64,000 nt of DNA from Roseateles sp. XES5 (GCF_020535545.1 NZ_CP084752.1:2693501-2757500), one strand, 5' to 3'; numbered from the stretch's first letter, positions 15,415 through 24,159 are shown. Notes: generated from the letters alone by a model not told the origin. Translations and numbers: made by a program.

Positions 15415-17001
15415 ATGGCAAAGAAATCATATTCGTTTCGCTTACTGAAGCCGCACATTTTGGATCCAGCTGATGCGCTGAAGGAGAATAATAGGCTTGA
15501 GGAGAAGCCTCTTAACGACGCGCCCGAGAACAAGCGTCTCTTCGCTGGTCAGGCATATAGCGCGCGACCCGGATGGATTAGCTTCTTCGCAGAACCTGAC
15601 CGTGCACATTTCAACGGATTGTTCGGCGGCCAAGCTGCGGCGGTCCTCTTTGTACGTGTCGATTTCCCGGCGGACGACGATCAGGTAGCGGAAAGCCGCT
15701 GGCTGGCAGTGTGCTTTGGCATGGGCTTTCAAGATCTGCGACCAGAGGCCCTCGAAAGCCAGTTTGGACTGAAGGTTGCGCTAAACAGATTGGGCCGCGA
15801 GCGCATCAAGAGTGTAGATACCAGACGCCCCGAGGATGCCACGATCCAGACCCGTTCCCAAAGTAGTCGCGCAGGTGAGATTTTCGATTTCGGTATCGAA
15901 ATGAACCGGATCATCCTTCAAGCCATCACCGGCAAGTCGGGAGAAGACGACTTTGGCGGAACGCTTACAGGAGCCGACGGGCTGAAATTGAGCTGCGAGA
16001 CGAGCTATGAGGAGATCGACGACAAAGCACTCCAGATCGTAACCTCCTACGGGGACAATGCATTTGAGGAGGCATTTCCGTGGTACGGGAAGATCACCCC
16101 GATTAGAGACATAGCGCGGATTGGGGAACTCGATAACGAGTTGCTCATTCGTCTGACCGCTGGTGCGGTCGATGGCATTCACTTGGCGCCTCCTGAAATC
16201 GTTGACTACCAAAACATCGATCGGTTCAAATTCTCGGGGTCTGGCCGCGGCGACGGACACGACGAACTGCGCCTCGATGACTATCTGGACCTATTCAGCG
16301 ATGAGCGCCCGCTCACACTCGCGCATCTTAAGGGCGACAAAGTGCGCGTTGCGTCTGACGAAGGGCAGTTTTTTGATCGATGGACAGTCTTCAAATGCCT
16401 CGGTGCCGAAATTTACATCGACGGGGTCCTTTACATACTTGCCGCAGACGAATGGTACGCAGTGCGCAATGACTTCGTTGCCGAGATCAATGAAGCGATT
16501 GCGGGTATCGCGGCAATCGATCTTGCCCTCCCAGCCTACACCCCTGGGGAAAAAGAAGGCCGTTATAATGAGCGGGCGATCGACGGTAGGGATGATTTGT
16601 TCCTATACGATAAAAATCTTGTTGCGTTCGAGGGGGAACGTGGACGGATTGAGTTTTGCGACCTGCTCACCGCAAACAAGGACCTTATCCATGTCAAACG
16701 CAGGAGCAAATCGCAGACACTTAGCCACCTATTCATGCAAGGACACGTCTCAGCCGAAGCATTTCTAGACTACCCCGCATTGCGCGACCAGATACGCGCC
16801 GCCATGCCGGATGTCGCGCTGCTTGTTCCCGAAGAGCGCCCAGACCCGGCGCAATACCGGGTCGTCTATGCGTTGCTTCATGAAGGCAACGCGACGCTGC
16901 CATTCTTCAGCAAAGTTGCTCTTGCGAGCATTAGCAGGCAACTGCGACGAATGAACTACAGGGTGGCCTTATCGTGGATCGGACCAGTCGTTGCCACCTA
17001 A
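15415..17001 (+). CDS. TIGR04141/DUF6119 sporadically distributed protein, probable defence factor
   Basis: The product is 528 residues with a GGAGG ribosome site at 15406-15410. It opens MAKKSYSFRLLKP and carries the family's hallmark near residues 435-475: RIEFCDLLTANKDLIHVKRR..SQTLSHLFMQG. The TIGR04141 family is scattered among bacteria, mostly in mobile or defence contexts, with no settled function. The E-x(10-15)-H-V-K pattern recalls the last strand pair of PD-(D/E)XK nucleases, and the nearby restriction enzyme has the same HVK string; this is inference. It is divergent from the C gene and shares its 280-bp upstream gap. Confidence 0.75.
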   Translation: MAKKSYSFRLLKPHILDPADALKENNRLEEKPLNDAPENKRLFAGQAYSARPGWISFFAEPDRAHFNGLFGGQAAAVLFVRVDFPADDDQVAESRWLAVCFGMGFQDLRPEALESQFGLKVALNRLGRERIKSVDTRRPEDATIQTRSQSSRAGEIFDFGIEMNRIILQAITGKSGEDDFGGTLTGADGLKLSCETSYEEIDDKALQIVTSYGDNAFEEAFPWYGKITPIRDIARIGELDNELLIRLTAGAVDGIHLAPPEIVDYQNIDRFKFSGSGRGDGHDELRLDDYLDLFSDERPLTLAHLKGDKVRVASDEGQFFDRWTVFKCLGAEIYIDGVLYILAADEWYAVRNDFVAEINEAIAGIAAIDLALPAYTPGEKEGRYNERAIDGRDDLFLYDKNLVAFEGERGRIEFCDLLTANKDLIHVKRRSKSQTLSHLFMQGHVSAEAFLDYPALRDQIRAAMPDVALLVPEERPDPAQYRVVYALLHEGNATLPFFSKVALASISRQLRRMNYRVALSWIGPVVAT

Positions 17002-17166
17002 CGCTGATGAATATCACAAAATTCACAAATCCTGATGTTCCGAAGCTAGATGATAGGAAAGCCTTGATCTCGTTGAGTAATTTTCAGTGGGCATCAGGGT
17101 CTCGCCCTTGCTGCTCATCGGTAACATAACGAACGGCATGGAAACGCTGCCTTTCGTGAGGTTCTG

Positions 17167-17736
17167 ATGAAGCAAGCTCGGGTTTTGACGGATGCCGAAT
17201 TCAAGCGGCTGCTGGCCGTTGTCGCGCAGATGAAACATGCGGGACGCAACCGGCTGGCGCTGATGCTGTCGCATCTCGCGGGGCTGCGTGTTGGCGAGAT
17301 TGCCGCGCTGACCGTGCGCGACGTTATCGACGGCGATGGCAAGGTGCGCGAGCAATTGCGTCTGAGCGCGGAAGTGACCAAGGGCGGGCATGCGCGCGTC
17401 GTGTTTCTGAACGACAAGCTGCGCCGGGAGATCGAAAAGCATCGGAATGAATGGCCCGAAGACCGCAAGCCCGACATGCCGTTGCTGTTGACGCAGAAAC
17501 GCACGGTGTTTTCCGCGAACACGCTCTGCCAATTGCTGGGACAGCTTTACCGGAGTGCCGGCCTCGACGGAGCAACCTCGCATAGCGGCCGTCGCTGGTT
17601 CATTACGAGGCTGGCACATTCCGGTGTCAGCCCGAAGGTCATCATGACGTTGGCGGGGCATAGGAACCTAACCACGACGCAGCGGTACATCGACGTGCGC
17701 GATGAGATGATGAAGGCGGCTGTCGATCTACTATAG
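17167..17736 (+). CDS. short tyrosine recombinase (catalytic domain only)
   Basis: The product is 189 residues, about 100 less than XerC/D, because the N-terminal core-binding domain is absent. The catalytic set is complete: R41 (GLRVGE), K72, H139-x-x-R142 (HSGRRW), H165 (GHRN) and Y174 (RYID). The start ATG is preceded by GAGG. Catalytic-only recombinases occur in rhizobial plasmids and islands, where they act on local sites or resolve dimers. It heads the 17.1-22.4 kb module and ends just before a 19-bp hairpin repeat. Confidence 0.85.
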   Translation: MKQARVLTDAEFKRLLAVVAQMKHAGRNRLALMLSHLAGLRVGEIAALTVRDVIDGDGKVREQLRLSAEVTKGGHARVVFLNDKLRREIEKHRNEWPEDRKPDMPLLLTQKRTVFSANTLCQLLGQLYRSAGLDGATSHSGRRWFITRLAHSGVSPKVIMTLAGHRNLTTTQRYIDVRDEMMKAAVDLL

Positions 17737-17742
17737 CCGAAA

Positions 17743-17761
17743 TTGTCGTGAAACACGACAA
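17743..17761. repeat. hairpin repeat copy 1 (TTGTCGTGAAACACGACAA)
   Basis: A perfect inverted repeat with 8-bp arms and an AAA loop lies between the convergent recombinase and DUF6626-like genes. The same sequence recurs at 19064-19082 and 21630-21648. Its place here suits a terminator, but there is no T-run. Confidence 0.75.
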
Positions 17762-17764
17762 AGG

Positions 17765-18172
17765 TCAGCGCGTCACAACACGCCCACGCAGCAACCAACC
17801 GGCAAGCCGCTGCCCGAAAGGTGCGGAGTTGACAGACGTCGGCGGGCGCTCTTGCGGTTCGTGCTCAGTAGTTTGGTGCCGTTTTAGCCAATCCAGCATG
17901 TCGATGCGGTGCGTGCGGCCACGTTCACGGCGCTCGACGTCGGCGTTGAGCCGTAAAATCTCCACGTCATCATCCAAAATATCGTTGTGCAGTTGCCCGG
18001 CGAGAAACGTCATGACGTCATCCGGCACCTTTCTGTCTCTGGCACTCATCGAGGTCAGGTAGCTTGGCCCCTTTCCGAGCATCCGCGCCGAGAAATCGGC
18101 TTTGCTCTGCACAAGGCCCACCTGCTGCATGCGCTCGCAGACGGTTTCTAGAAATTCGATATCGCTGACCAT
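17765..18172 (-). CDS. DUF6626-like small regulator-type protein
   Basis: The product is 135 residues. Residues about 1-70 (FLETVCERMQQVGLVQSKADFSARMLGKGPSYLTSMSARDRKVPDD, described in parts) match a group of alphaproteobacterial proteins with a helical N-terminus that spots 'LV.S..eFS...LGK..SY'. The pattern resembles a degenerate helix-turn-helix and may bind DNA. The C-terminal 40 residues are basic and less ordered. It is divergent from the HUH Rep gene (18294), so the intervening 120 bp may be its operator. Confidence 0.5.
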   Translation of the reverse strand: MVSDIEFLETVCERMQQVGLVQSKADFSARMLGKGPSYLTSMSARDRKVPDDVMTFLAGQLHNDILDDDVEILRLNADVERRERGRTHRIDMLDWLKRHQTTEHEPQERPPTSVNSAPFGQRLAGWLLRGRVVTR

Positions 18173-18293
18173 ATGTTCCCTCCTTCAAAGCCTGCGGTTC
18201 TGGCCTGTTTGACGCAGACTTCTGCTGCTGGTCGCTAAATAGCTGAACTATTTATCGAAATGATGCTGCTGGCCAAGCAGCAGGAGAAACGGC

Positions 18294-18767
18294 ATGGAAT
18301 ACGACTACGGGCACAAGAAGCGTCTTCGCCAGGCGTGGGTAGAATTCGTGGAGGCATTCGAGCCCAACTTCTACATCACGCTTACCGATCCAACGGAACC
18401 GCACCTCGCAACAATGCGGGAAAAGCTCGGCAAGCTTTGCGGGCGTATTGACCGTGCCTTGCTCGGCAAGAAATTCGCACGTCATTTGCCGCATGAAAGA
18501 ACCGACGGCATATTCTTCATCGAACATATCGGCAGCAACATTCATGCCCACGGTCTGCTGCGCGTGCCGAAAGCTTCATTCGATGAACTCGGCGCGCTGA
18601 CCAAAATGCAATGGCACCGCGTCTGCCGCGACGGCAAATTCGATCTGCAAGAGGTCTACGACTGCGCAGGTGTCGCCAGCTACTGCACCAAGGAAATGAC
18701 CCGCTTCGGTTTCAACCCGGACCAGGTCGCTTTCACGCGGGATTTCATGAAGGAAATCTCGAACTAA
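18294..18767 (+). CDS. minimal HUH endonuclease, rolling-circle Rep-like
   Basis: The product is 157 residues with the three motifs of rolling-circle initiators in order: motif I FYITLT (26-31), motif II HAHGLL (H84, H86, metal ligands) and motif III ASYCTKE (Y130 nucleophile, K133). Enzymes of this fold nick one strand and stay bound by the tyrosine, to start replication, mobilisation or transposition. At 157 residues it is near the minimum for the fold and has no helicase domain. The gene is preceded by a dyad at about 18264-18283 (GCTGCT..AGCAGC) that could be a nick-site hairpin. Its role in this island is not known. Confidence 0.65.
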   Translation: MEYDYGHKKRLRQAWVEFVEAFEPNFYITLTDPTEPHLATMREKLGKLCGRIDRALLGKKFARHLPHERTDGIFFIEHIGSNIHAHGLLRVPKASFDELGALTKMQWHRVCRDGKFDLQEVYDCAGVASYCTKEMTRFGFNPDQVAFTRDFMKEISN

Positions 18768-19063
18768 CCTATCGCATGCTGTGACAGCTTGGCATCGCTG
18801 AGTATCGAGCAGCCCAACGCGATATGGCCGATTTTTCCAGAACCGCCTTTGCTACAGAGCGGTAATTGAATTCTACCAGCAGATGACAAGGTTCAAGAGA
18901 ACCAAGAACGTCTTCGAAATACATGCGCAGACCCTGATACGGTCGAAGACGACAGACGATCCGATACTGAGACTATCAAAATCCCACCAAATGATCCGTC
19001 CGGATCGAATTTTTTCCCACAAAGACTTACAGAGCAGAAAGCTTTAATCGTCCCACGCCTAAG
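18768..19063. other. gap with one possible 54-residue frame
   Basis: No gene of normal size is present. A frame from ATG 18883 to TAA 19047 encodes 54 basic residues (starting MTRFKRTKNVFEIHAQ) with no known relative and a weak ribosome site. It may be a gene fragment. The segment ends at hairpin copy 2. Confidence 0.3.
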
Positions 19064-19082
19064 TTGTCGTGTAACACGACAG
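19064..19082. repeat. hairpin repeat copy 2
   Basis: The inverted repeat here is TTGTCGTG-TAA-CACGACA with one terminal mismatch relative to the other copies. It ends 14 bp before the ATG at 19097, a position where protein binding or RNA folding would affect translation of that gene. Confidence 0.7.
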
Positions 19083-19096
19083 TTGGGACATGATCG

Positions 19097-20041
19097 ATGG
19101 CAGGCCACAGAGAATTCGACATTGGCGAAGGCATCAAGAGACTTCGCGAGGTTCGTACTCGTTTTATTACCGACACCCCGTCCCGCGCCTACAGGAACAC
19201 GCAACACCTTGTCGATCGGCTTTGGCCGCTCCGGGTTGCGCAAATGGACCCGGCGAAGATGCACCTACACATCTACCAGCCCGATCCAAACGCCGCCGAT
19301 CAAGCGGCAGAGCAAAAAAAGCGAGTGCAGTCGGCCATGCTGGCGAAGCTCGCCTTGCCGGTATGGCGCTATAATCTCGACACGCCCACCGACAGACATA
19401 GCCGCGTCGAAGAACTTGCCCGCGACCTCGCATTAAGTGCAAAAGACGGCTTGTTGCCGCATGAGCGGCGGTCATCTGAGAAAATCGAGCCGCCGATTTC
19501 CAGCGAAACCCTGCGCCATAATCAAAGCCTTCTGCCCAAACAACGCGAGCAACTGTTCGATAGGGGCTTGGAAGTTCCATCTATGGTTGAGAAACATAAG
19601 GGCCGCAAGCGGACGAAACCGATCGACCCGACCAATGCACTTCGGAAATCTTTGTTTCTGCGCAGCCGCCAGGAGTGGCGACCGGAGGAAATATTCACGG
19701 CTTGCGAGGCTCTCCATGCCGTCGCGCAGTGGGTGGATCAGCAGAATGATCATGATAAAGACGTTCTGCTTTTTGCCCGCCGTTATAGGCTTGACGAGCT
19801 TCGGCTTTCCGAGAGCAAACATGCGCCGTCGTCGTTTTCTGCGCGGCTTGCCATCGCAATCGCCAGCGCCGAGCATATGGCCAACGGCAAGGATGAGTAC
19901 GCAGCCGACGAGGCCATGGCTGTTCGTGTCTCATATCATTATGGCCTGTTCTTGCGGGCCATTAAATCTGCACCCGGCAAGAACAATCGCGGCCAAGCGA
20001 CGGAATTTTTAAATAAGTTACTGATTTCACACAACTATTAG
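19097..20041 (+). CDS. hypothetical island protein
   Basis: The product is 314 residues with no recognised family. It is charged and helical, with a basic N-terminal half (GIKRLREVRTRF, SRAYRNTQHLVDRLW) and a C-terminal part that is Ala-rich and helical (FSARLAIAIASAEHMANG). No signal peptide or membrane segment is seen. A hairpin repeat lies directly before the start. It sits between the HUH Rep and the AAA ATPase and may be a structural or replication partner; that is positional inference. Confidence 0.6.
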   Translation: MAGHREFDIGEGIKRLREVRTRFITDTPSRAYRNTQHLVDRLWPLRVAQMDPAKMHLHIYQPDPNAADQAAEQKKRVQSAMLAKLALPVWRYNLDTPTDRHSRVEELARDLALSAKDGLLPHERRSSEKIEPPISSETLRHNQSLLPKQREQLFDRGLEVPSMVEKHKGRKRTKPIDPTNALRKSLFLRSRQEWRPEEIFTACEALHAVAQWVDQQNDHDKDVLLFARRYRLDELRLSESKHAPSSFSARLAIAIASAEHMANGKDEYAADEAMAVRVSYHYGLFLRAIKSAPGKNNRGQATEFLNKLLISHNY

Positions 20042-20116
20042 AGCCTCTATCTCCGGGCTTGTTTTGACGGTGCCGCCTATTCTCCACGTGTCAATTACGA
20101 CATGAAGGAGAAACGA

Positions 20117-20899
20117 ATGACTGAAACTACACAGGAAAAGGTCGTTGCCAAAACGCCGGCGGTTCCGCGCAGCCTGGCCGAACAGATGCAGTCTGAAACC
20201 AGCCTGAAGTCCAGGGTCGACACGCTCCGCGCCGCCCGTCAGGCTTGGGAAGGTGATGAGCTTGCCGTGAGCAATCGCCGCAAGTACGAAATCCTTGCCG
20301 AAACCTACCGCCTTCTGCTGTCCTCGACGGTGGAAGAGCTTCGCGCGTTTGCGACCCTCTTTGATATCAGCATGAATGCGTCCACTCCCGCCGCCTCGCT
20401 GGCCGTCAAGATCGTATTCGGTGATACGGATCGCCGCCGCGCAAGTTCACTCGGCAAGGTCCTTGAAGCCGCGCAGGCGAAGAAGAAACCCCCCGAAGAC
20501 TTGGTCCAGTGGATCAAGGATGAGGGCGGTGTCGAGAACATCCGTCTCCAGAAGGTGAAGTCGTCGGTCGAGAAGCCTTCTGAAATCGGCAAGGCGAAGG
20601 CGCGTAAGCAGCAAACTCCGGTCTTTGTCATCCCGGCTGCGCAGGCCGCGGACATGAAGGATGGCGCCGATGGCTTCCTCGTCCATATCAGCCGCCGCAA
20701 CCGGAATAGCGGCCACGATATTCTGTTCACGCTGAACACGGATGCGGTTCTCAACGCTGTTTTCGCTGCCATCGCGAAGACCAGCGAGAGCGAAGACGCC
20801 GAGGTACCGGAAAGCGAAAGCAAGACCCTGTCCGTTGCCGTCAACGGTGTGGCGGCAACCGGCCTCAAGGCTGCGATGGAAGACGCCGTACAAGGTTGA
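20117..20899 (+). CDS. hypothetical island protein
   Basis: The start is set at ATG 20117 (MTETTQEKV), because GGAGAAACG stands just upstream; ATG 20102 would add five residues. The product is 260 residues. Residues about 25-140 are helical with YEILAETYRLLLSSTVEELRA, followed by DLVQWIKDEGGVENIRLQKV. A Lys-rich linker separates this from a C-terminal beta-containing part (TPVFVIPAAQAA, GFLVHISRRNRNSGHDILFTL) and an acidic tail. It precedes the AAA gene by 55 bp in the same direction. No function is assigned. Confidence 0.6.
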   Translation: MTETTQEKVVAKTPAVPRSLAEQMQSETSLKSRVDTLRAARQAWEGDELAVSNRRKYEILAETYRLLLSSTVEELRAFATLFDISMNASTPAASLAVKIVFGDTDRRRASSLGKVLEAAQAKKKPPEDLVQWIKDEGGVENIRLQKVKSSVEKPSEIGKAKARKQQTPVFVIPAAQAADMKDGADGFLVHISRRNRNSGHDILFTLNTDAVLNAVFAAIAKTSESEDAEVPESESKTLSVAVNGVAATGLKAAMEDAVQG

Positions 20900-20954
20900 C
20901 CTTACCGGGGTGGCACATAGAGCCACCCCACAATTCCCGAACATGGAGATTACG

Positions 20955-21638
20955 ATGAATTATGCCGTCACCTACGGACCGAAAGTGCTGTCCGACTTCC
21001 GCCACTTCGATCAAAAGCTTGCCGCAATAAGCTACGTCGGTGGCAACAACACCCGGCCACTCCTGCTTTATGGGCCGGCTGGAACCGGAAAGACCGCTTT
21101 CGCGCGGATACTTGCCGAAAATCTCTGCGCAGACGTGTCGCAGCACGATATCCTTTTTATCAACGGCAGCATGGAGAACTCCATCGACACCGTACGCGAG
21201 AAAATCGCGACATTCGCATCGGTGACGAAGTTCAACGAGAAGCAGTTGAGCATCATCATCATCGATGAAGCGGATGGCTTTTCCGGTTCGGCGCAAAATG
21301 CCCTCAAGGCCGAAATCGACAGGTTGATGCCGTATACGCTGTTCATCCTGACGACCAATCATCTTGAGAAGTTGGCCGGACCCATTCGCGACCGTTGCAA
21401 ACTCGTCCACTGCCCGTGGCCGATGCCTAGTGAGCTTCTGCCGCTGGCGCAGACGATTTTGGCGGCCGAAGGCGATGCCATTTCCGACGAAAAGCTCTTG
21501 CAGGTGTTAGGTGCCGATTATGCCTACATCCGAGGGCTGAGCTATCGGCAGATGTTCCAGCGCCTTGAGGAGCTGGTTGTTCTCCGCAGGATGCGGGCCG
21601 TAGGGAGCAATCCGGCTGAAGACGCCAAGTTGTCGTGA
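20955..21638 (+). CDS. clamp-loader-like AAA+ ATPase
   Basis: The product is 227 residues from ATG 20955 with GGAG upstream; the longer open frame further left overlaps the previous gene. Walker A is GPAGTGKT (40-47), Walker B IIIIDEAD (100-107), sensor 1 TTNH (133-136), and IRDRCK (144-149) matches the SRC-box region of RFC/gp44 subunits. A C-terminal alpha bundle is present but the collar domain is missing or short. Cellular clamp loaders of bacteria are larger, so this is closer to the phage/archaeal small-subunit type. The stop codon lies inside hairpin copy 3. Confidence 0.75.
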   Translation: MNYAVTYGPKVLSDFRHFDQKLAAISYVGGNNTRPLLLYGPAGTGKTAFARILAENLCADVSQHDILFINGSMENSIDTVREKIATFASVTKFNEKQLSIIIIDEADGFSGSAQNALKAEIDRLMPYTLFILTTNHLEKLAGPIRDRCKLVHCPWPMPSELLPLAQTILAAEGDAISDEKLLQVLGADYAYIRGLSYRQMFQRLEELVVLRRMRAVGSNPAEDAKLS

Positions 21639-21648
21639 AACACGACAA
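21630..21648. repeat. hairpin repeat copy 3
   Basis: TTGTCGTGAAACACGACAA is repeated exactly as in copy 1. The first arm contains the end of the AAA gene (codons for Leu-Ser and the TGA stop). Confidence 0.75.
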
Positions 21649-21673
21649 ATCCGGGGTCAAATAGGCCCCGGAT
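21649..21673. terminator. probable transcription stop after the AAA gene
   Basis: A second inverted repeat follows hairpin copy 3 directly: ATCCGGGG (21649-21656), a 9-nt loop, and CCCCGGAT (21666-21673). The stem is GC-rich, but only a short CTTCC tract follows, so termination strength is uncertain. Confidence 0.45.
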
Positions 21674-21713
21674 CCTTCCCCAGATGAATATCAGAGCTTG
21701 AAGGAGCAATTCC

Positions 21714-22016
21714 ATGCTTAGCGACGTATTGGCTGATGCCGAGACTGCGATTTATCGTTACCAAACCGAGTGGGCTGAAATGTACGGGCCATTGGCCGAG
21801 GAAATCAACGAAGTCCGCTGCCGGATGGTCGTGCTTCAGATGAAGCTTGACCAGATGGTTCCAGATGATTGGCTTGATAAGAACCCCATCTACGCGGCTG
21901 CGAAGGCTGGTGATATTGCGCCGCATGACGCCTACATGCGCAACGAGGACGATAGTGTGCTTGCGAACTATCGAAGTGAGTTCGCGGCTTATCTCGCCAG
22001 CAAGGCGAGAGAGTAA
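21714..22016 (+). CDS. hypothetical island protein
   Basis: The product is 100 residues with GGAG before ATG 21714. It is acidic and mainly helical: TAIYRYQTEWAEMYGPLAEE and CRMVVLQMKLDQMVPDDW suggest one antiparallel coiled pair. The next gene starts 5 bp later, so the two are co-translated. No family was recognised. Confidence 0.5.
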   Translation: MLSDVLADAETAIYRYQTEWAEMYGPLAEEINEVRCRMVVLQMKLDQMVPDDWLDKNPIYAAAKAGDIAPHDAYMRNEDDSVLANYRSEFAAYLASKARE

Positions 22017-22021
22017 TTGCC

Positions 22022-22441
22022 ATGCCCCTCAAACCTGCAAGGTGGGACGATCTACTCCGCGACTTGGAAACAACGGGCGATTGGAGCGTTTTGACGATAA
22101 CCTTGGAAATTCACCGGGCGGGTGTGGTGTCGCGTTGGCACCACGCCCACGAAAACTGGCCGCTTGACGACGGTCTTGATCTGGATAACCTCATCCAGGA
22201 GCTTTCCGAATTCGCCGTAGAGTATCCAAGTTGCTGGACGTTCCTGCATCATGCGGACGATGTCGGGCTCCTTCCAGATCAAGTATTGAGTGATTGGAAG
22301 CTGACATCGCCCAACGGGGTTTATCTCCGCTGTTCTATAGATGGCAGCTTCGACGCGAACCACTGGTTCGCTGCGATGTTTGCTGATGATAGGCAAGGTA
22401 AGGATGCAGCCACGGTGTTCAAGCTTGCACTTCCCGATTGA
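22022..22441 (+). CDS. hypothetical island protein
   Basis: The product is 139 residues. It is Trp-rich and acidic with alternating strands and helices (WSVLTITLEIHRAGVVSRWH, FAVEYPSCWTFLHHADDVG), a composition seen in small immunity or phage anti-restriction proteins, but no diagnostic motif is present. It ends the rightward module that began at 17167. Confidence 0.5.
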   Translation: MPLKPARWDDLLRDLETTGDWSVLTITLEIHRAGVVSRWHHAHENWPLDDGLDLDNLIQELSEFAVEYPSCWTFLHHADDVGLLPDQVLSDWKLTSPNGVYLRCSIDGSFDANHWFAAMFADDRQGKDAATVFKLALPD

Positions 22442-22497
22442 TAACGGGCTCCGCGGTTGCCCCCGACCGCGGCCTCTCTCATGCACAAAAATGCCGC

Positions 22498-23307
22498 CTA
22501 TACCGTTCGGCTGTCAGCCAAATCACGCGGTGCTGTCTGCGAAAAGAAATAGTCGTCATAGATCGACTGAACGGGTAGCGCATTCCAGGCTGAATTTTCC
22601 CGGCAAGCCTGATCAAAAACGCTTCGGACCGCTTTCGATGGGGGCGGCGCTGCGAGCGGCAACACACAGCCGGTCATCCGCAAGACGGCAAGCTCTGGCT
22701 CTTCGACAATCCTGCCGGTCATCGCGGCAGCTTCCAGATATGCGCTGATCGGCATGGAAGCCGAGAATGTTTCGTCGCGAACGAGATCGATGCCGAGCAT
22801 CGGGCGCAACGCCATGATGTCAGAAATCCACAAAGGCTGAAACACCGGCCCGCCGTCGGTGAGGTTATGCAGGGCATCGACGGCATGCCCGCACAGCCGG
22901 CTGCGGGTCAGCAATATGACGACATCGCCATTCGGATCATAGAGCCTCGCGACCGGCGAGAAATTCGCGTTCTGTCGCGCGTGCCAATGCAGACGACGCA
23001 GCAGGGTGTTCGGAAACAGCCGCCGATAACGGCCCGGCTCGTCCATCTCGTGAACAGTGAGGGATTTGTCCGCGGTCAGGGCGAACAGCAGAATTGCCCG
23101 CCACGACAACGCCGACAGATAGCTTCGATGGAAAAACTCGCCGTCAATCTCGTATCGCAGGTTCAGCGATGTGCCCTTGCGCTTGATCTTGTAAAGCCGT
23201 TCCGATCCCACGTGCAGGTCAGTCATGAACAGCATGGCGAGATCGCTTTGCGCTTGCTTGACCCGTTCGCGATTGCCGTGATCGCTGTCGTATTGCTGGC
23301 TGTGCAT
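22498..23307 (-). CDS. DUF2958-like mobile-element protein
   Basis: The start is taken at ATG 23307 (MHSQQYDSDHGNRERV); the upstream open frame is not protein-like. The product is 269 residues. The C-terminal part (about 120-225) resembles DUF2958, common on conjugative plasmids and ICEs: FSPVARLYDPNGDVVILLTR, then a Gly-Pro-Val-Phe-Gln-Pro-Leu turn, and GIDLVRDETFSASMPISAYLEAA. The N-terminal domain has a beta-rich start (ERLYKIKRKGTSLNLRYEID) and is not recognised. The role is unknown. Confidence 0.5.
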   Translation of the reverse strand: MHSQQYDSDHGNRERVKQAQSDLAMLFMTDLHVGSERLYKIKRKGTSLNLRYEIDGEFFHRSYLSALSWRAILLFALTADKSLTVHEMDEPGRYRRLFPNTLLRRLHWHARQNANFSPVARLYDPNGDVVILLTRSRLCGHAVDALHNLTDGGPVFQPLWISDIMALRPMLGIDLVRDETFSASMPISAYLEAAAMTGRIVEEPELAVLRMTGCVLPLAAPPPSKAVRSVFDQACRENSAWNALPVQSIYDDYFFSQTAPRDLADSRTV

Positions 23308-23622
23308 TCGGTCCCCGCTTCGGTCTCGGCGGGAACAAAGTTCCAGATGGCGCAAAGGTCGAGTGAAGAGTGCTGTCGGCGGGGCATCGGCCGGATATGC
23401 GCTGACCGACGTTGCGTCCGGTGTCAATGCGCATCGCGCAGACGCACAGGGGCGTCAACGAGCGCGGCGAAGCGCAAATATGCATGCGGGCAGCGCGGAG
23501 ACCCAAGCGTGCGTCCGTGGCGCTCTTTGACAGCGTTCCGGCCCTGCCGGAACGCACGAAGGCCATAGGATCATTCATGATCCTATGGCCTACGGATGCT
23601 TGTCCTGCGAAAAGTACGCGGT

Positions 23623-24069
23623 TTACTTCGGCTTGCGCAGCATCTGTCCGCGCTCGGCGGCAGCAGCGGTCAGTGGCGCGTCGAGTTCGCCGGCCCGAAC
23701 AGCTTCAACGAGCGTGTCGATGACCTTCGGCAGTGCGGAAAGTTCGCCGGCCTCGATGGCATTCTTGTCCTTGGCGAATTCGATGGCTTTTCCGGCATAG
23801 CGGATCGCGAAGAACACCTTGCCGTTGCCGTCGGTGAACCAGCCCTGACGCATGCGCTTGGGAGTTTCGACCTCGACGCGGACCCCCTCGGCATTCTTCC
23901 TGCGCACGATATGCGTGGGGGTGAACGCCTGACCGGCGATCTTCGCCTCGGCCATCTGCTTCTGCTCGGCGAGCGCCGAGATCATCTTTTCCCGCGAACG
24001 CAGCACCGGATCGACGGTCGCGCGAACCGGGACTGCGGAGGTGAGCTTGAGAGCCTTAAGGTGAGACAT
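23623..24069 (-). CDS. DUF6641-family mobile-element protein
   Basis: The product is 148 residues. It follows the family pattern MS.LK.LKL at the N-terminus, a central PTHIVRRKN-type segment, then a KVFFAIRYAGKAIEF..KDKNAIEAGEL block and an AVRAGELDAPL end. Members occur mainly on rhizobial and betaproteobacterial integrative elements, with no known function. AGGA-type initiation and a clean 90-bp gap to the XRE-ImmA gene make it an independent leftward gene. Confidence 0.65.
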   Translation of the reverse strand: MSHLKALKLTSAVPVRATVDPVLRSREKMISALAEQKQMAEAKIAGQAFTPTHIVRRKNAEGVRVEVETPKRMRQGWFTDGNGKVFFAIRYAGKAIEFAKDKNAIEAGELSALPKVIDTLVEAVRAGELDAPLTAAAAERGQMLRKPK

Positions 24070-24159
24070 GCTGTGATCCTTTCCGAAACCGTTGAACGTG
24101 TTTCCCGGATACTGCCGTTTGCCAAAAGGGCGAGCGAAAAGTTCGCGAACGGCGCGCGC

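Noticed and set aside
17743..21648. CRISPR array from the repeated 19-mers
   Set aside because: Only three copies more than 1 kb apart with genes between them; no spacers and no cas genes.
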